From Coenobita brevimanus (Eukaryota; Arthropoda; Malacostraca; Decapoda; Coenobitidae), in contig CM064657.1 in assembly GCA_032717465.1 (NCBI GenBank), forward strand, positions 23,127,848 through 23,191,847: 64,000 nucleotides of DNA, written 5' to 3'. Under the pieces are notes generated by a model. It worked only from the letters and a program-made list of their open reading frames with translations. It ran no database searches and was not told where the DNA came from. Numbering within the stretch: position 1 is the stretch's first letter; each line of letters opens with the position of its first letter. Both the position numbers and the translations under genes were made by a program. Of this stretch, positions 54,201-64,000 are shown piece by piece.

Positions 54201-55250
54201 CCCTAATCAGTGATGAGAAACCCTAACCCATTATAATGAGTGGTTTGAAAATAACGTTGCTCTTATCGGAGAGATGCGCTCCACTGCATGCCCCTCTAGT
54301 TTACTCTTGAGTTTCCTCCATTCTGGTATAAAATTGTCTGGCGCTGCAAGAATGAAGTACAGTAAGCGTCCTAGTGATGAAAGAGTCAATCCTTTCAGTC
54401 CGATGACGTATTTTTCATATTTTTTTTCCTCCCTACATTCAGACAGTGTTACCCAGCCTGGGAGAAACATTTTCGAACTGGAGGGGTTATGCATAGTCTT
54501 AACTTCTTCCACACAAGAGGCGCATAAAACTTTTTAACGTAATTGCCAGATTGTAGGGTGATTAAAATGAAACAGACGTCACCGTATCGAAGGAGTTAAT
54601 GAAGATGCTGGTAATGCAAATGATACTGGAGATTGCTTCAGACCTATTCACTGGCAGGAGTGTCTTCAAAACCCAGTGCAGCTGTGAGGTTATACTAAAA
54701 GTTAAATCCAGTGATTGCCCTAGTGCTGAAGGGGCTGCTATCCTGTTTAATGAACCCAGGTGACGGAGCTGAGCGTAAACTTGCCCACATATGTGATATC
54801 GCTGTTGTGTATTTGCTGATTAAATGATACTATCCGGACTGAGGTTTATATGTTCATTTATTTTCCTTTCTTAAAGACTTCAGTTAATTTCGGTTCCTTG
54901 TTTATGCCATACGTCCCTTTGAATGCAGTATTTGGAAAGGATTAGATAGTACATACAAAAGTAATCATTCTATGTATATATCTTTGCAAAAATAATAATT
55001 AAATATCGCTTATTGCTGATCCATTGACCCCCTCGGCAACGATACTTGATGTATGTACTGTACCTCGTATAATTTATGTATATTCAACTCGTGGATAATT
55101 ATATATAGGCTTTGAGTGGAAAATCATGTGAAGCTTTTAGACTTGTTATAGCGATATTCCTGACTGCGTTCACAACAAAGTTTCAGAGTATGCATCATCC
55201 CTGCCCTCACGCCCTCTCTGTGCGAGCAAACCTATCACGCTATGCTATAT
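54201..55250. other. Unassigned; dispersed repeat remnants
   Basis: 54385-54605 and 54590-54750 hold degenerate copies of the repeat containing TCAGTCCGATGACGTATTTT and GAAGGAGTTAATGAAGA. The rest is AT-rich without features. Confidence 0.45.
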
Positions 55251-55257
55251 TTGCCAC

Positions 55258-57540
55258 AAGCATCATACCTACCACAACCACCACACCTGTCATAGCCACC
55301 ACACCTACTCCAGCCACCACACCTACTCCAGCCACCACACCTGCCACAGCCACCACACCTCTCACAGCCGCCACACCTGCCACAACCACCACACCTGCCA
55401 CAGCCACCACACCTGCCACAACCACCGCACCTGTCATAGCCACAACAACTGCCACAACCACCACACGTGCTACAGCCACCACACCTGTCACAGCCACCAT
55501 ACCTGCCACAACCACCACAAGTGCCACAACCACCACACCTGTTACAACCACCACACCTGTCACAGCCACCACACCTGTCAGACATCACTCCTGTCACATC
55601 CACCACACCTGCCACAGCCACTACACCTGCCACAACCACCACACCTGCCACAGCCACCACACCTGCCACAGCCACCACACCTGCCACAGCCACCACACCT
55701 GCCACAGCCACCACACCTGCCACAACCACCACACCTGCAACACCTACTACACCTGTCATAGCCACCACACCTGTCACAGCCACCACACCTGCCACAGCCA
55801 CCACACCTACTACACTTGCCACAGCCACCACACCTACTACACTTGCCACAACCACCACACCTGCCACACCTACTACACCTGTCACAGCCACCACACCTGC
55901 CACAACCACCACACCTGCCACAACCACCACACCTGCCACAACCACCACACCTGCCTTACCTACTACACCTGTCATAGCCACCACACCTGCCACAACCACC
56001 ACACCTGCCACACCTACTACACCTGTCATAGCCACCACACCTGTCACAGCCACCACACCTGCCATATCCACCACATCTGCCACAGCCACCACACCTGCCA
56101 CACCTACTACACCTGTCACAGCCACCACACCTACCACAACCACCACACCTACTACACCTGTCATAGCCACCACACCTGCCACACCTACTACACCTGTCAC
56201 AGCCACCACACCTGCCACAACCACCACACCTGCCACAACCACCACACCTGCCACAGCCACCACACCTTCCACACCTACTACACCTGTCTCAGCCACCACA
56301 CCTACCACAACCACCACACCTACTACACTTGTCATAGCCACCACAACCACCACACCTACTACACCTGTCACAGCCACCACACCTACCACAACCACCACAC
56401 CTGCCACAGCCACCACACCTGCCACACCTACTACACCTATCACAGCGACCACACCTGCCACAGCCACCACACCTGCCACACCTACTACACCTATCACAGC
56501 CACCACACCTGCCACAGCCACCACACCTGCCACAGCCACCACACCTGCCACACCTACTACACCTATCATAGCCACCACACCTGCCACAGCCACCACACCT
56601 GCCACACCTACTACACCTATCATAGCCACCACACCTGCCACAGCCACCACACTTGCCACACCTACTACACCTATCACAGCCACCACACCTGCCACAGCCA
56701 CCACACCTGCCACAGCCACCACACCTGCCACAGCCACCACACCTACTACACCTATCACAGCCACCACACCTGCCACAGCCACCACACCTGCCACACCTAC
56801 TACACCTATCACAGCGACCACACCTGCCACAGCCACCACACCTGCCACACCTACTACACCTATCACAGCCACCACACCTGCCACAGCCACCACACCTGCC
56901 ACACCTACTACACCTATCATAGCCACCACACCTGCCACAGCCACCACACCTGCCACACCTACTACACCTATCATAGCCACCACACCTGCCACAGCCACCA
57001 CACCTGCCACACCTACTACACCTATCACAGCCACCACACCTGCCACAGCCACCACACCTGCCACAGCCACCACACCTGCCACAGCCACCACACCTACTAC
57101 ACCTATCACAGCCACCACACCTGCCACAGCCACCACACCTGCCACACCTACTACACCTATCACAGCCACCACATCTGCCACAGCCACCACACCTGCCACA
57201 CCTACTACACCTATCACAGCCACCACACCTGCCACAGCCACCACACCTGCCACAGCCACCACACCTGCCACAGCCACCACACCTGCCACACCTACTACAC
57301 CTATCACAGCCACCACACCTGTCACAGACATCACACCTGCCACAGCCACCACACCTGCCCCAACCACCACACCTGTCGCAACCACCTCACCTGTACCACC
57401 ACACCTTTTGCAAACACTGCACCTGCCACAAGCACCACACCTTTTGCAAACACCGCACCTGCCACAAGCACCACACCTCTCACAGCCACCACACCTGCCT
57501 GAGCCACCACACCTGCCACATCCACCACACCTGTCACAAC
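55258..57540 (+). repeat. 18-bp minisatellite, ACACCTGCCACAGCCACC type
   Basis: More than 120 units of 18 bp with two main variants: CAC ACC TGC CAC AGC CAC and ACACCTGCCACACCTACT. Some 9-bp deletions occur (ACACCTACTACACCT). A higher-order unit of about 350 bp is visible: the block with three AGCCACC units before ACACCTACTACACCTATC recurs at about 56730 and 57085. As 18 is a multiple of 3, several frames are open: Cys-His-Ser-His-His-Thr and Thr/Pro-rich on +, Val/Ala/Gly-rich on minus. The Thr/Pro reading looks mucin-like, but it switches frame near 55578, has no secretory start with ATG, and shows no splice context. Confidence 0.95.
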
Positions 57541-57694
57541 CTTCACACTACTACGGTCACCACACTTACTACAACCTCCATACTTATCACAACCTCCCAC
57601 AATCACCACACTACAACAAGCGCCATATTTACCACTACTATCGCACCTACTACAACCACCACACCTGTCACAATCACCTCACCTACCACAATCG

Positions 57695-57800
57695 CCACAT
57701 CCCCCACCCCACCTTCCCCACCACCACGCCCCCCCTCCCCACCGCCACCACCACCACCACCACCACCACCACCACCACCACCACCACCACCACCACCACC
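57695..57800. repeat. (CCA)n microsatellite with C-rich flank
   Basis: About 20 CCA triplets at 57743-57799 preceded by CCCCACCCCACC-like sequence. Confidence 0.95.
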
Positions 57801-57829
57801 GCAGCCCACCCCCCTCACTCCCCAAGTAG

Positions 57830-57955
57830 TGACCCGCTGTCCCCTGATTGACTGTGTGAGTGGCAGGTGGGCCGGGGGGAGCGTAGACCCCCGCCCTCCC
57901 AGTTTACCTGCCGCCCTCTTGTCGCTTACCTGATACAGGTAAACTGGCTTAGAAT
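57830..57955. promoter_or_regulatory. GC-rich island with inverted CAGGTAA sites
   Basis: CCAGTTTACCTG (57899-57910) and CAGGTAAACTGG (57936-57947) are perfect inverted copies 25 bp apart. TTACCTGATACAGGTAA (57926-57942) is itself a palindrome, giving three CAGGTAA words in 50 bp. CAGGTA is the core bound by Snail/ZEB-type zinc fingers and resembles TAGteam words. A TTTACCTGCC word also occurs in the island at 35.4 kb. Regulatory or structural role is inferred. Confidence 0.35.
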
Positions 57956-58385
57956 TCACCACAGAGTCAGTAATGGAGATGTACGGCTGTCTAGGTGGTT
58001 TGGAAGTTATTTTGTATGCAAAACAAGTAGCAGTCAGAAACTGAAATCCTGTAAAGTTGTTTGCGTAGAGAAACTAGACTAAAGAAAATTAAAATCAAAA
58101 TTAGTTCGAGATTCATAGACACGTTCAGTTAGAAAGACTGGAAATTATAGACACAGAGACCGGCAGGTTGGTATTGATAGTTCCTGTGTGGCTGAGCCGG
58201 GAATGTCGAAGGCTTCTACGATACGCTGAAGGATGTGTGTCCCATTTTCAACGGACATTGGCAGTGGTTTCTGTTGCTTCCATTTCCGGTTTCTAGATAA
58301 AGTTCATGCATATAATAACAGTAGGAATAGGAATGGAATGAATGTGATGCATACTGTGGTTTGTGTTATATTTATAAAGGATTGA
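57956..58385. other. Unassigned sequence
   Basis: Unique, no repeat or coding frame recognised. Confidence 0.4.
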
Positions 58386-58390
58386 CGCGT

Positions 58391-58704
58391 TGTTGTGTGC
58401 ATGTCGATGTGTTAGAAAGCGTTAAGAGAAATACATTGAAGAGGTTAGGCCATGTGGAGAGGATGGAGAGCGAGAGACTAACGAGGAGTGTATGTGAGTG
58501 AGGTGGAGGGGGGAAGAGGGAGGGGGAGGCCGAAGATGAGATGGAGGGATGGAGTGGAGAGGTATATGAGAGAAGGGAGTGTGAGCTGGGGGGAGGGCAG
58601 TGCAATGGCGGGGGACAGGGCGACATGGAGGTGATTTGTTTGTGACCACCCCTTACGGTATTAAGGGGTCCGGCAGTAGATAGATAGATAGATAGATAGA
58701 CAGA
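58391..58704 (+). mobile_element. RTE copy 4: 3' stub with (TAGA)n tail
   Basis: 5'-truncated copy of about 310 bp beginning within the GVDVDVIGSV region of the protein and running through a GHVERMESERLT block, the GRGRP region (frameshifted) and GATTTGTTTGTGACCACCCC to the family end, then five TAGA units (58677-58700). Typical abortive target-primed reverse transcription product. No clear duplication was seen. Confidence 0.9.
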
Positions 58705-59819
58705 CATTTAAATTTAATGCTTACCATTATTTGTTGCTTGATTAGAGTAATTCGGTGTTGTAAGGTTGGTTATTTTTTCAGGATGATATTTTAATTTAGG
58801 ACGTATTCTAGATGCAGTAATAGTCAGACAGCTGGAATAAGGCACGTATTGTTCCTGTTCGTTGGAAATTTGTTTTGAATATTATCGAGAACGCAAAAAA
58901 TATACAGAATACATTCATGCTTCGTGTTGTATGTAGTGGTGGACTGGTGGTTGGTATCTCCCTGCTCGGGTATGCCATGAAATACTCTTGCTGTTGCCAT
59001 TGTGCCGCAGCCAAACCAATGTATCTGGTCTCCAGTCATCAAGAAATGTGACAGTCAAACAGTAACAAAGTGATGGCTTGAGGTGGCACGCAACATCCTT
59101 TTCTGTTGGCCTGTCAGTAAAACAAGGACAGCTGGGCCTCAGGAAACGGGCTGAGTATTCAGTGTCAAGAGTCTTGTCCACTAAAAGAAACTATTATTCC
59201 AAAATTTATCAAACGTTGATTGGTAAGAACAATAATGTGAAAGTTAATGTGGCCAGCAAGTCCTCAGTAGCTTCAGTAGGCAGCGAAGGTGTGTGCGGGA
59301 ATGTTTAACGTCTTGACGCTGGGGTTTCGTTGTCTTGCCACTCCCCTCCTCCCTCACCGCGCCTCCTCTACCTTCGGCTGACAAGCATTGCACCTGTCTT
59401 GTCACCCAGGAGTACTGGAACACTAAACTCTACTCTTCTTGCTATTTGCCTTAAGGAGCACTGGAGCCTTTACTTTAACACATTCATTACCAAAGGTCTC
59501 ACCACACCTAAATAAAATGGGCAGCGAATAGCAGAACCATGCTAGAAATATAGGAAACAGTTGAAGGGTCTAACGAAGATTGTATCTAACCTTGTCATAT
59601 AAGATGTCTTCCCAGTCTTAAGTGAACCGTTATAGCAGTGGCAGTAGTATACTAAAGTGACGTCATTATAGTTTAGTGGCGAAGGTGCCACTTTTTTTTT
59701 TCCAGTAGTTAAGATTACTGCAACAGCTGCGTAGATTGACTCCCTTGATGGGTAGCCAGTGTACTGGTCATGCAGTTATATTTAGCAGTAATCAGCGACG
59801 CTTCAGTTAGGGTTAGTAA

Positions 59820-59820
<1 letters not shown>
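58705..59820. other. Unassigned sequence
   Basis: The 76-codon frame at 59078-59308 and an 88-codon minus frame at 58915-59181 overlap and have no recognised domain; neither is accepted. A dispersed-motif remnant lies at 59480-59690. Confidence 0.4.

Positions 59821-59822
<2 letters not shown>

Positions 59823-59907
<85 letters not shown>
59823..59907. repeat. (TA)n microsatellite
   Basis: About 42 TA units preceding dispersed repeat copy B. Confidence 0.98.
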
Positions 59908-59913
<6 letters not shown>

Positions 59914-60230
59914 TTGTCACTGTGACTGTCCTCTATGAAAATCGAGGGGAATGCATATAGATCTCTCTCAGCAGCTCTTGACAGGTTTAACTTTATACCA
60001 CGAATTTAATGGTGTACAATATATTTGGATGAAGTGGCGCTCCTGATGGCCAAGAGTAGACTTAATGAGAAATGATCAAGTCAGCACGGCATAATCATTT
60101 CAGACAGGCGGAAACATGGTAGAGTTAACGCATTTTTTTTTTTCTTAACCTCTACAACCATTTCATTATTAGCTACAACGGGTCAGATGGATGAACGGAT
60201 TGATGGAGTGGGCAGTGCGGATGGGGTGGG
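59908..60230 (+). repeat. Dispersed repeat, copy B
   Basis: Homologous to 36540-36800 over its whole length, again just after (TA)n: GAATGTTTGTCACTGTGACT, GCGCTCCTGATGGCCAAGAG, AATGATCAAGTCAGCACGG, TCATTATTAGCTACAACGGG. Followed, as in copy A, by G-rich GGATGG words. Confidence 0.8.
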
Positions 60231-60262
60231 TGGGCAGAGATTGTGGGTGGAAGGGTAGTGGG

Positions 60263-60266
<4 letters not shown>

Positions 60267-60321
<55 letters not shown>
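60267..60321. repeat. (TA)n microsatellite
   Basis: About 27 TA units. Confidence 0.98.
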
Positions 60322-60325
<4 letters not shown>

Positions 60326-61070
60326 ACACTCACCTCAGACTCTTCCACCAAATACTCCATTTATATAAACATGAAAGAGTGACATATATCCATGTTAGTA
60401 GTTGACACCGGAAAGAATAGTGGAACATAAGAAAACACTCACTCAAGATCGAAGAGAAACATGCACACAAGACTACTTTGTTGGCATGACTTCGCACGGA
60501 TCCCAGTGTGTATGGTGGTAGGCAAAACCGGTTCTTGTGTACATCATAGTTGAAAGTCAGAAATGTGAGACTTAAGGAGCAGTTCGTCATAACAAAGTCG
60601 AGACTTTGTTAGGTCGAAATCATAAGCTGCTGAGATAGCGGTTTGCTATGTGTAGCACTTATGAGTTTTGAAAACTGAAGAACACAAAAAAAAAAAAAAA
60701 GAAAGAAAAGAAAAGCAGAGAAAAGACGTAACGAAAAATCTAAAATTAGTACGATATTTTTCTTAAATGTTTTCGGCGAGAAGTCAACTGATTAATATCG
60801 TTTTAGGAATTATTTACCACTTCTTTTTACTGTGGACGAGGACAACAGGGGTTACAGGACATGTTGCCTTACCACACCATCCTGTAAATAAACACCACCA
60901 CCGCCGCCAGCAGCATGGAAAAATCCAACAGTACGATAGAGAAACGCGCAAGTGGTCGTCACCACTAGAACGTTGCGTTTTTCCAGTTGCAAGGTAACGC
61001 AGCGTTATAATACCTTTCATTTCTGGCGTGAGAGCCTTGTTTCCTGCCGTTGGTCTTGTTAGGGTTTCCC
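60322..61070. other. Unassigned sequence
   Basis: No coding frame accepted. An A-run with GAAAG words lies at 60686-60725. 60890-61000 is GC-richer (ACCACCGCCGCCAGCAGC) without other support. Confidence 0.4.
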
Positions 61071-61484
61071 GTGTCATATGCACGGAGTGACTTCATGCTG
61101 GAAGTTACCGTTCCCTTCTCTATTAAGCGTAAATTAACCTAACCGGACCAAACCTAACCTTATTCTAGATCAACTTGACCTAAATAAACCTAAATTAAAC
61201 TAATCTTAATTCACGAAATGACTAACTTAACAATCTGCCTGTAACATACATATACTGTATATCTTTATTTATATATATCCATATATTGACCTATAGTTAC
61301 CTGCAGGTCGACAAGACATCCAACTATCTTCCTGACATGTATTTCATACAGCGTTGTTGATAAATGGCACAAATTTTGAGATAACATGCGGATATTTTCA
61401 AAACAGAAGCTAAACGGCTACTCGGCGCATGCGCACTGAGCGGAACGGTAACTTCCAGCACAAGTCACTCCGTGCATACGACAC
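61071..61484. mobile_element. MITE-like element with 44-bp terminal inverted repeats
   Basis: The left arm (61071-61114), GTGTCATATGCACGGAGTGA through CTGGAAGTTACCGTTCC, is repeated inverted at 61442-61484 with two mismatches and one indel. The 327-bp interior is AT-rich, contains CCTAACCGGACCAAACCTAACC-type words (61137-61160) and has no frame. Length about 414 bp and long terminal repeats suggest a non-autonomous DNA transposon. No flanking target duplication is obvious (TTCCC left, CCGCA right). Confidence 0.75.
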
Positions 61485-62235
61485 CCGCACCAAATCTGCC
61501 ACAAATATTATGCCTGCACGGTCCAAGTGGTATCTCTTTGCAAGTTCTGTATCACATCACTCATGAAGCACATCTTTCCTGTCACGAGGTCTTGATTGAC
61601 GGTGGCGAATTTGTTATTGCTGTGGTGCGTTTTGATTGAGTCCCAAGCCGCGTCCTAAGCGCTATACCAACTCGGGAGGTGTCTTTAGCTATGACTCAGA
61701 TTAGGTCGAACATAAGGAGTTATGACTCGCTTCTTTGAATTTAGGACAGACTTTCGCCTTATGACGCAGTCTTAGTGTTTTATCAGTACGGGCGAAGCCA
61801 GATTCCAGTCTTAATCACCAACATTTATCTAGGTTTGGGTACAGTTTCGAAACTGTATTCGAACAACTGCTAACCCATCAGACCGATGACTTTTTTTTTT
61901 TTAATTCATGCTGCCTCGGACCATTTAGTTCAATATAGTAAAGGTATGTGATTATGAAGGGACTTATGTAGGTTAATGCGCACTGTCTCTAGTTCAGAAA
62001 GCGCCTCTTAAGCAAAATAAAATCGTCTAGAAACAGCAGAAATAAAATATAAAATGTCGTTGTAGTGAAGGGGTTAATACGGTAGTTGTGAAATAGTTGG
62101 GAGATAAAAGTAACAGGTTCAATTGTAAGCCGAGACGCGAGGACGAGACTTATCCCAGACACTATCCAGTATTTACAGTTCTGAGTAGTGTATCCAGAAC
62201 ATACGGTGCAGTGGTAATACAAGACAAGGTGACAC
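61485..62235. other. Unassigned sequence with a dispersed-motif copy
   Basis: 61870-62085 is a member of the dispersed repeat ending GTGAAGGGGTTAAT (62066-62079). Otherwise nothing is recognised. Confidence 0.45.
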
Positions 62236-62545
62236 ATCCAGGGATCTGATGGCCCAGAACAGATCAGTTCAATTGAAGGCGAGGTTACACAGGCTTACCC
62301 AAACGGTGAACTATGTAGAGAATGAGAATTCATATATTAGACTCGAGGGCAAGAGTACCTCATGTGACCTGGTGAGCAAAATTATGCACAGTAGCCTGAA
62401 GAGCGAGATTACATGGAACAGCTTGAAGGGTAAGATTGTTTACAGTAGTCGAAACGACGACGTTAAATACATACCTGTAGCCTGACGGGCAAATTGATGG
62501 GTATGACCTGAAAGGTGAGATTACAATTAATAGCATGAAGTCCTA
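62236..62545 (+). repeat. Degenerate minisatellite, about 27-32-bp unit
   Basis: Words such as CCTGAAGAGCGAGATTACA, CTTGAAGGGTAAGATTGTTT and CCTGAAAGGTGAGATTACA recur about every 27-32 bp through the region. Confidence 0.6.
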
Positions 62546-63740
62546 TTAGTCTAAGAGATCCTCAATCCAACTTAAAAGTAAGCCCCGCTGAGGTTCTGTC
62601 TCCGTTACCGGCCCCTGGTTTTCCTTCTGGGTGTAAGTCCCATTTCTACATCAGTGCTAGTAGTATGACCCCACTAGAGACAGGAGGTTGCTCTGGTGGC
62701 ACTGACGGAGCCTTGGAACATAGAGGTGATATCGAGGAACTGATGGTTAAAGTGTCCATGAGGAAAAAGTTAAGAAATGATGATGGTGATGAGATGCGTA
62801 ACAAGGGTGAAGGTCAGGTTGAGGAAGACGAGGAGAGGTGGTGTTGTCGTGTCGTTGTAGAGTTTAGAGAACTTGATGAGGGACGGCTGCATTTTGGAGT
62901 GCCAGCAGATAACGAAGACTGAAGGAGATCTCGGCAGATGTCGGGGATTTGTAGAGGTGATCGGAGCCTATAATAAATGCTGGCAGGTAACTGTAGTTCT
63001 GTCAGCTTAACTTGGCCCAGATTTTCGTCCTTTTGAATCTGATATCATTTAGCTTAGTTGCTATGTGTCTTTTCCATAGCACTTCTTCTAGTGTGGAGAT
63101 ATTGTTACAACTCTGCATTCAAACTGGAGAGATGGCAGTGATGGGTCAAGTTAAAGTAAAAAGAAGTAATTGTAGAACTGTTGTTGGTGGTCTGATGTGG
63201 GGAGCTAATATTTTGTTTGCGTTTTCCCTGAGCTGGTCATGGGAGGCGGGTTGATAGTTAACAGCTAAAGGGGCGACTTATTCCTCTTCACACCTTCTTC
63301 TTGTGTCCGCTGGAAGACCATGGCCCGTATTCTCGTCGGTGAAGGTGGCTCGCTAGCATCTCTTCCTTAGCGATTTGTTTGTGGATAAGGCTAGCTAACA
63401 AAAATTTTCGCGTTATATGCACAGTATTGAGATATTAGAATGATTAATGTAACAGGAGGATTAAATAAGCAAAATGGAAACAGGAGAGGAAGATGTAATA
63501 AACAAAATAAATAACTTGGGAACAGTTATTAGGGAGGTTCCTTAACGGACGAGAATGCGGTCCCTTGAGTTTGATTCTTGAGCCGGTCAGATTCTCAGAC
63601 AAAATTGGTTTTTCTTTGTCTTTGTTTACCCAGCAGCACAGCAGGGAATTCGGATGTAGGTTTGAATGTTATGTGTCGCCTTAATGACCCTTTGTGCCGT
63701 TGATAGGTATTAATTCTTTGCTTAGTCGTGGTACAATGCT
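62546..63740. other. Unassigned sequence
   Basis: An 85-codon charged frame at 62665-62922 (MRKKLRNDDGDEMRNKGEG) lacks domains and splice context; it is noted but not accepted as a gene. The rest is AT-rich. Confidence 0.35.
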
Positions 63741-64000
63741 TCAAGCGGGTAACAGAAAGTCCCCCCCACTTCCCATATCGAATTCCCGAGTCATCTTTTC
63801 TTTTGGGGGTACTAGGGTGGTTTGGCAGTTTTTGCAGTAAGTGTAACATGAGTAGTTATTTAGGGACAGAATTTGGGTTTCATTATGACAGAGAACACAT
63901 TTGATAACCGCATCCGCCTCAGACGTATCCACCTCCCCAACACATTCCGAAAGGTGTCCTTTATCTTTGGACACATCCCTGAGACACATATCGGATGCAT
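63741..64000 (-). CDS. Partial ORF with C4-type zinc-binding pattern, cut by window edge
   Basis: A minus-strand frame open from the window edge (64000) to a stop at 63741; the first Met is at 63989 but the frame continues upstream (Ala-Ser-Asp before it), so the true start is probably outside. Counting from that Met, cysteines at 31, 34, 48, 52 and 55 form C-x2-C-x13-C-x3-C-x2-C, consistent with a zinc ribbon or knuckle. An acidic stretch (GEVDTSEADA) precedes and FDMGSGGDFLLPA ends it. Residue use is non-repetitive, unlike most open frames here. It could be the C-terminus of a host or transposon-encoded protein. No family is assigned and no acceptor site was fixed. Confidence 0.35.
   Translation of the reverse strand, partial: ASDMCLRDVSKDKGHLSECVGEVDTSEADAVIKCVLCHNETQILSLNNYSCYTYCKNCQTTLVPPKEKMTREFDMGSGGDFLLPA

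Noticed and set aside
62665..62922. 85-residue charged protein
   Set aside because: No domain, no splice or conservation evidence; frame length not unusual by chance.
63012..63254. 80-residue frame with hydrophobic start
   Set aside because: Looks like a signal peptide at first, but there is no conserved continuation, no splice context and an AT-rich non-coding setting.

Overview
This is animal genomic DNA, not bacterial or viral: AT-rich non-coding sequence crowded with long dinucleotide microsatellites, minisatellites, tRNA-derived SINE heads and non-LTR retrotransposons, with at most two plausible pieces of host coding sequence. Four perfect TTAGG pentamers (48016-48035) in a degenerate array of the same pentamer fit an arthropod telomere motif. 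The density of long (TG)n, (GA)n and (TA)n tracts and the style of the RTE-like retrotransposon suggest a decapod crustacean. That is inference; no host gene is identified here.

Layout. 1-9800: minisatellites, a candidate coding exon (2814-3065), a tRNA-type SINE, compound microsatellites and a GC-rich unique island (7541-8180). 9805-13016: a nearly complete RTE-like LINE on the minus strand, bounded by a perfect 11-bp target-site duplication. 13-29 kb: degenerate tandem repeats, a tandem element carrying perfect AGGTCAAAGGTCA motifs (15442, 15576), a 1.3-kb 15/30-bp minisatellite and a 378-bp satellite. 29-38 kb: inverted repeats, decayed reverse transcriptase fragments and SINEs. 38-41 kb: a second LINE family fragment, then an RTE copy with an inverted 5' end flanked by a 12-bp duplication, inserted in a minisatellite. 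42.6-44 kb: a heavily decayed reverse transcriptase. 46.3-47.9 kb: a 1.6-kb purine block/pyrimidine block structure. 50.7-53.1 kb: a third RTE copy, internally deleted. 55.2-57.6 kb: an 18-bp minisatellite open in several frames. 58.4-58.7 kb: a fourth RTE copy (3' stub). 61.1-61.5 kb: an element with 44-bp inverted ends. The right edge cuts a minus-strand reading frame with a C4-type zinc-binding pattern.

The clearest story is the RTE family. Four copies in 64 kb share the same 3' end and TAGA/GATA-type tail. They show successive states: near-intact (one indel), 5'-inverted, internally deleted and 5'-truncated. Other retroelement ends also abut microsatellites, which suggests that insertion seeds part of the simple-repeat load. 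No coherent new multi-gene system was found; most long open frames are by-products of tandem repeats.
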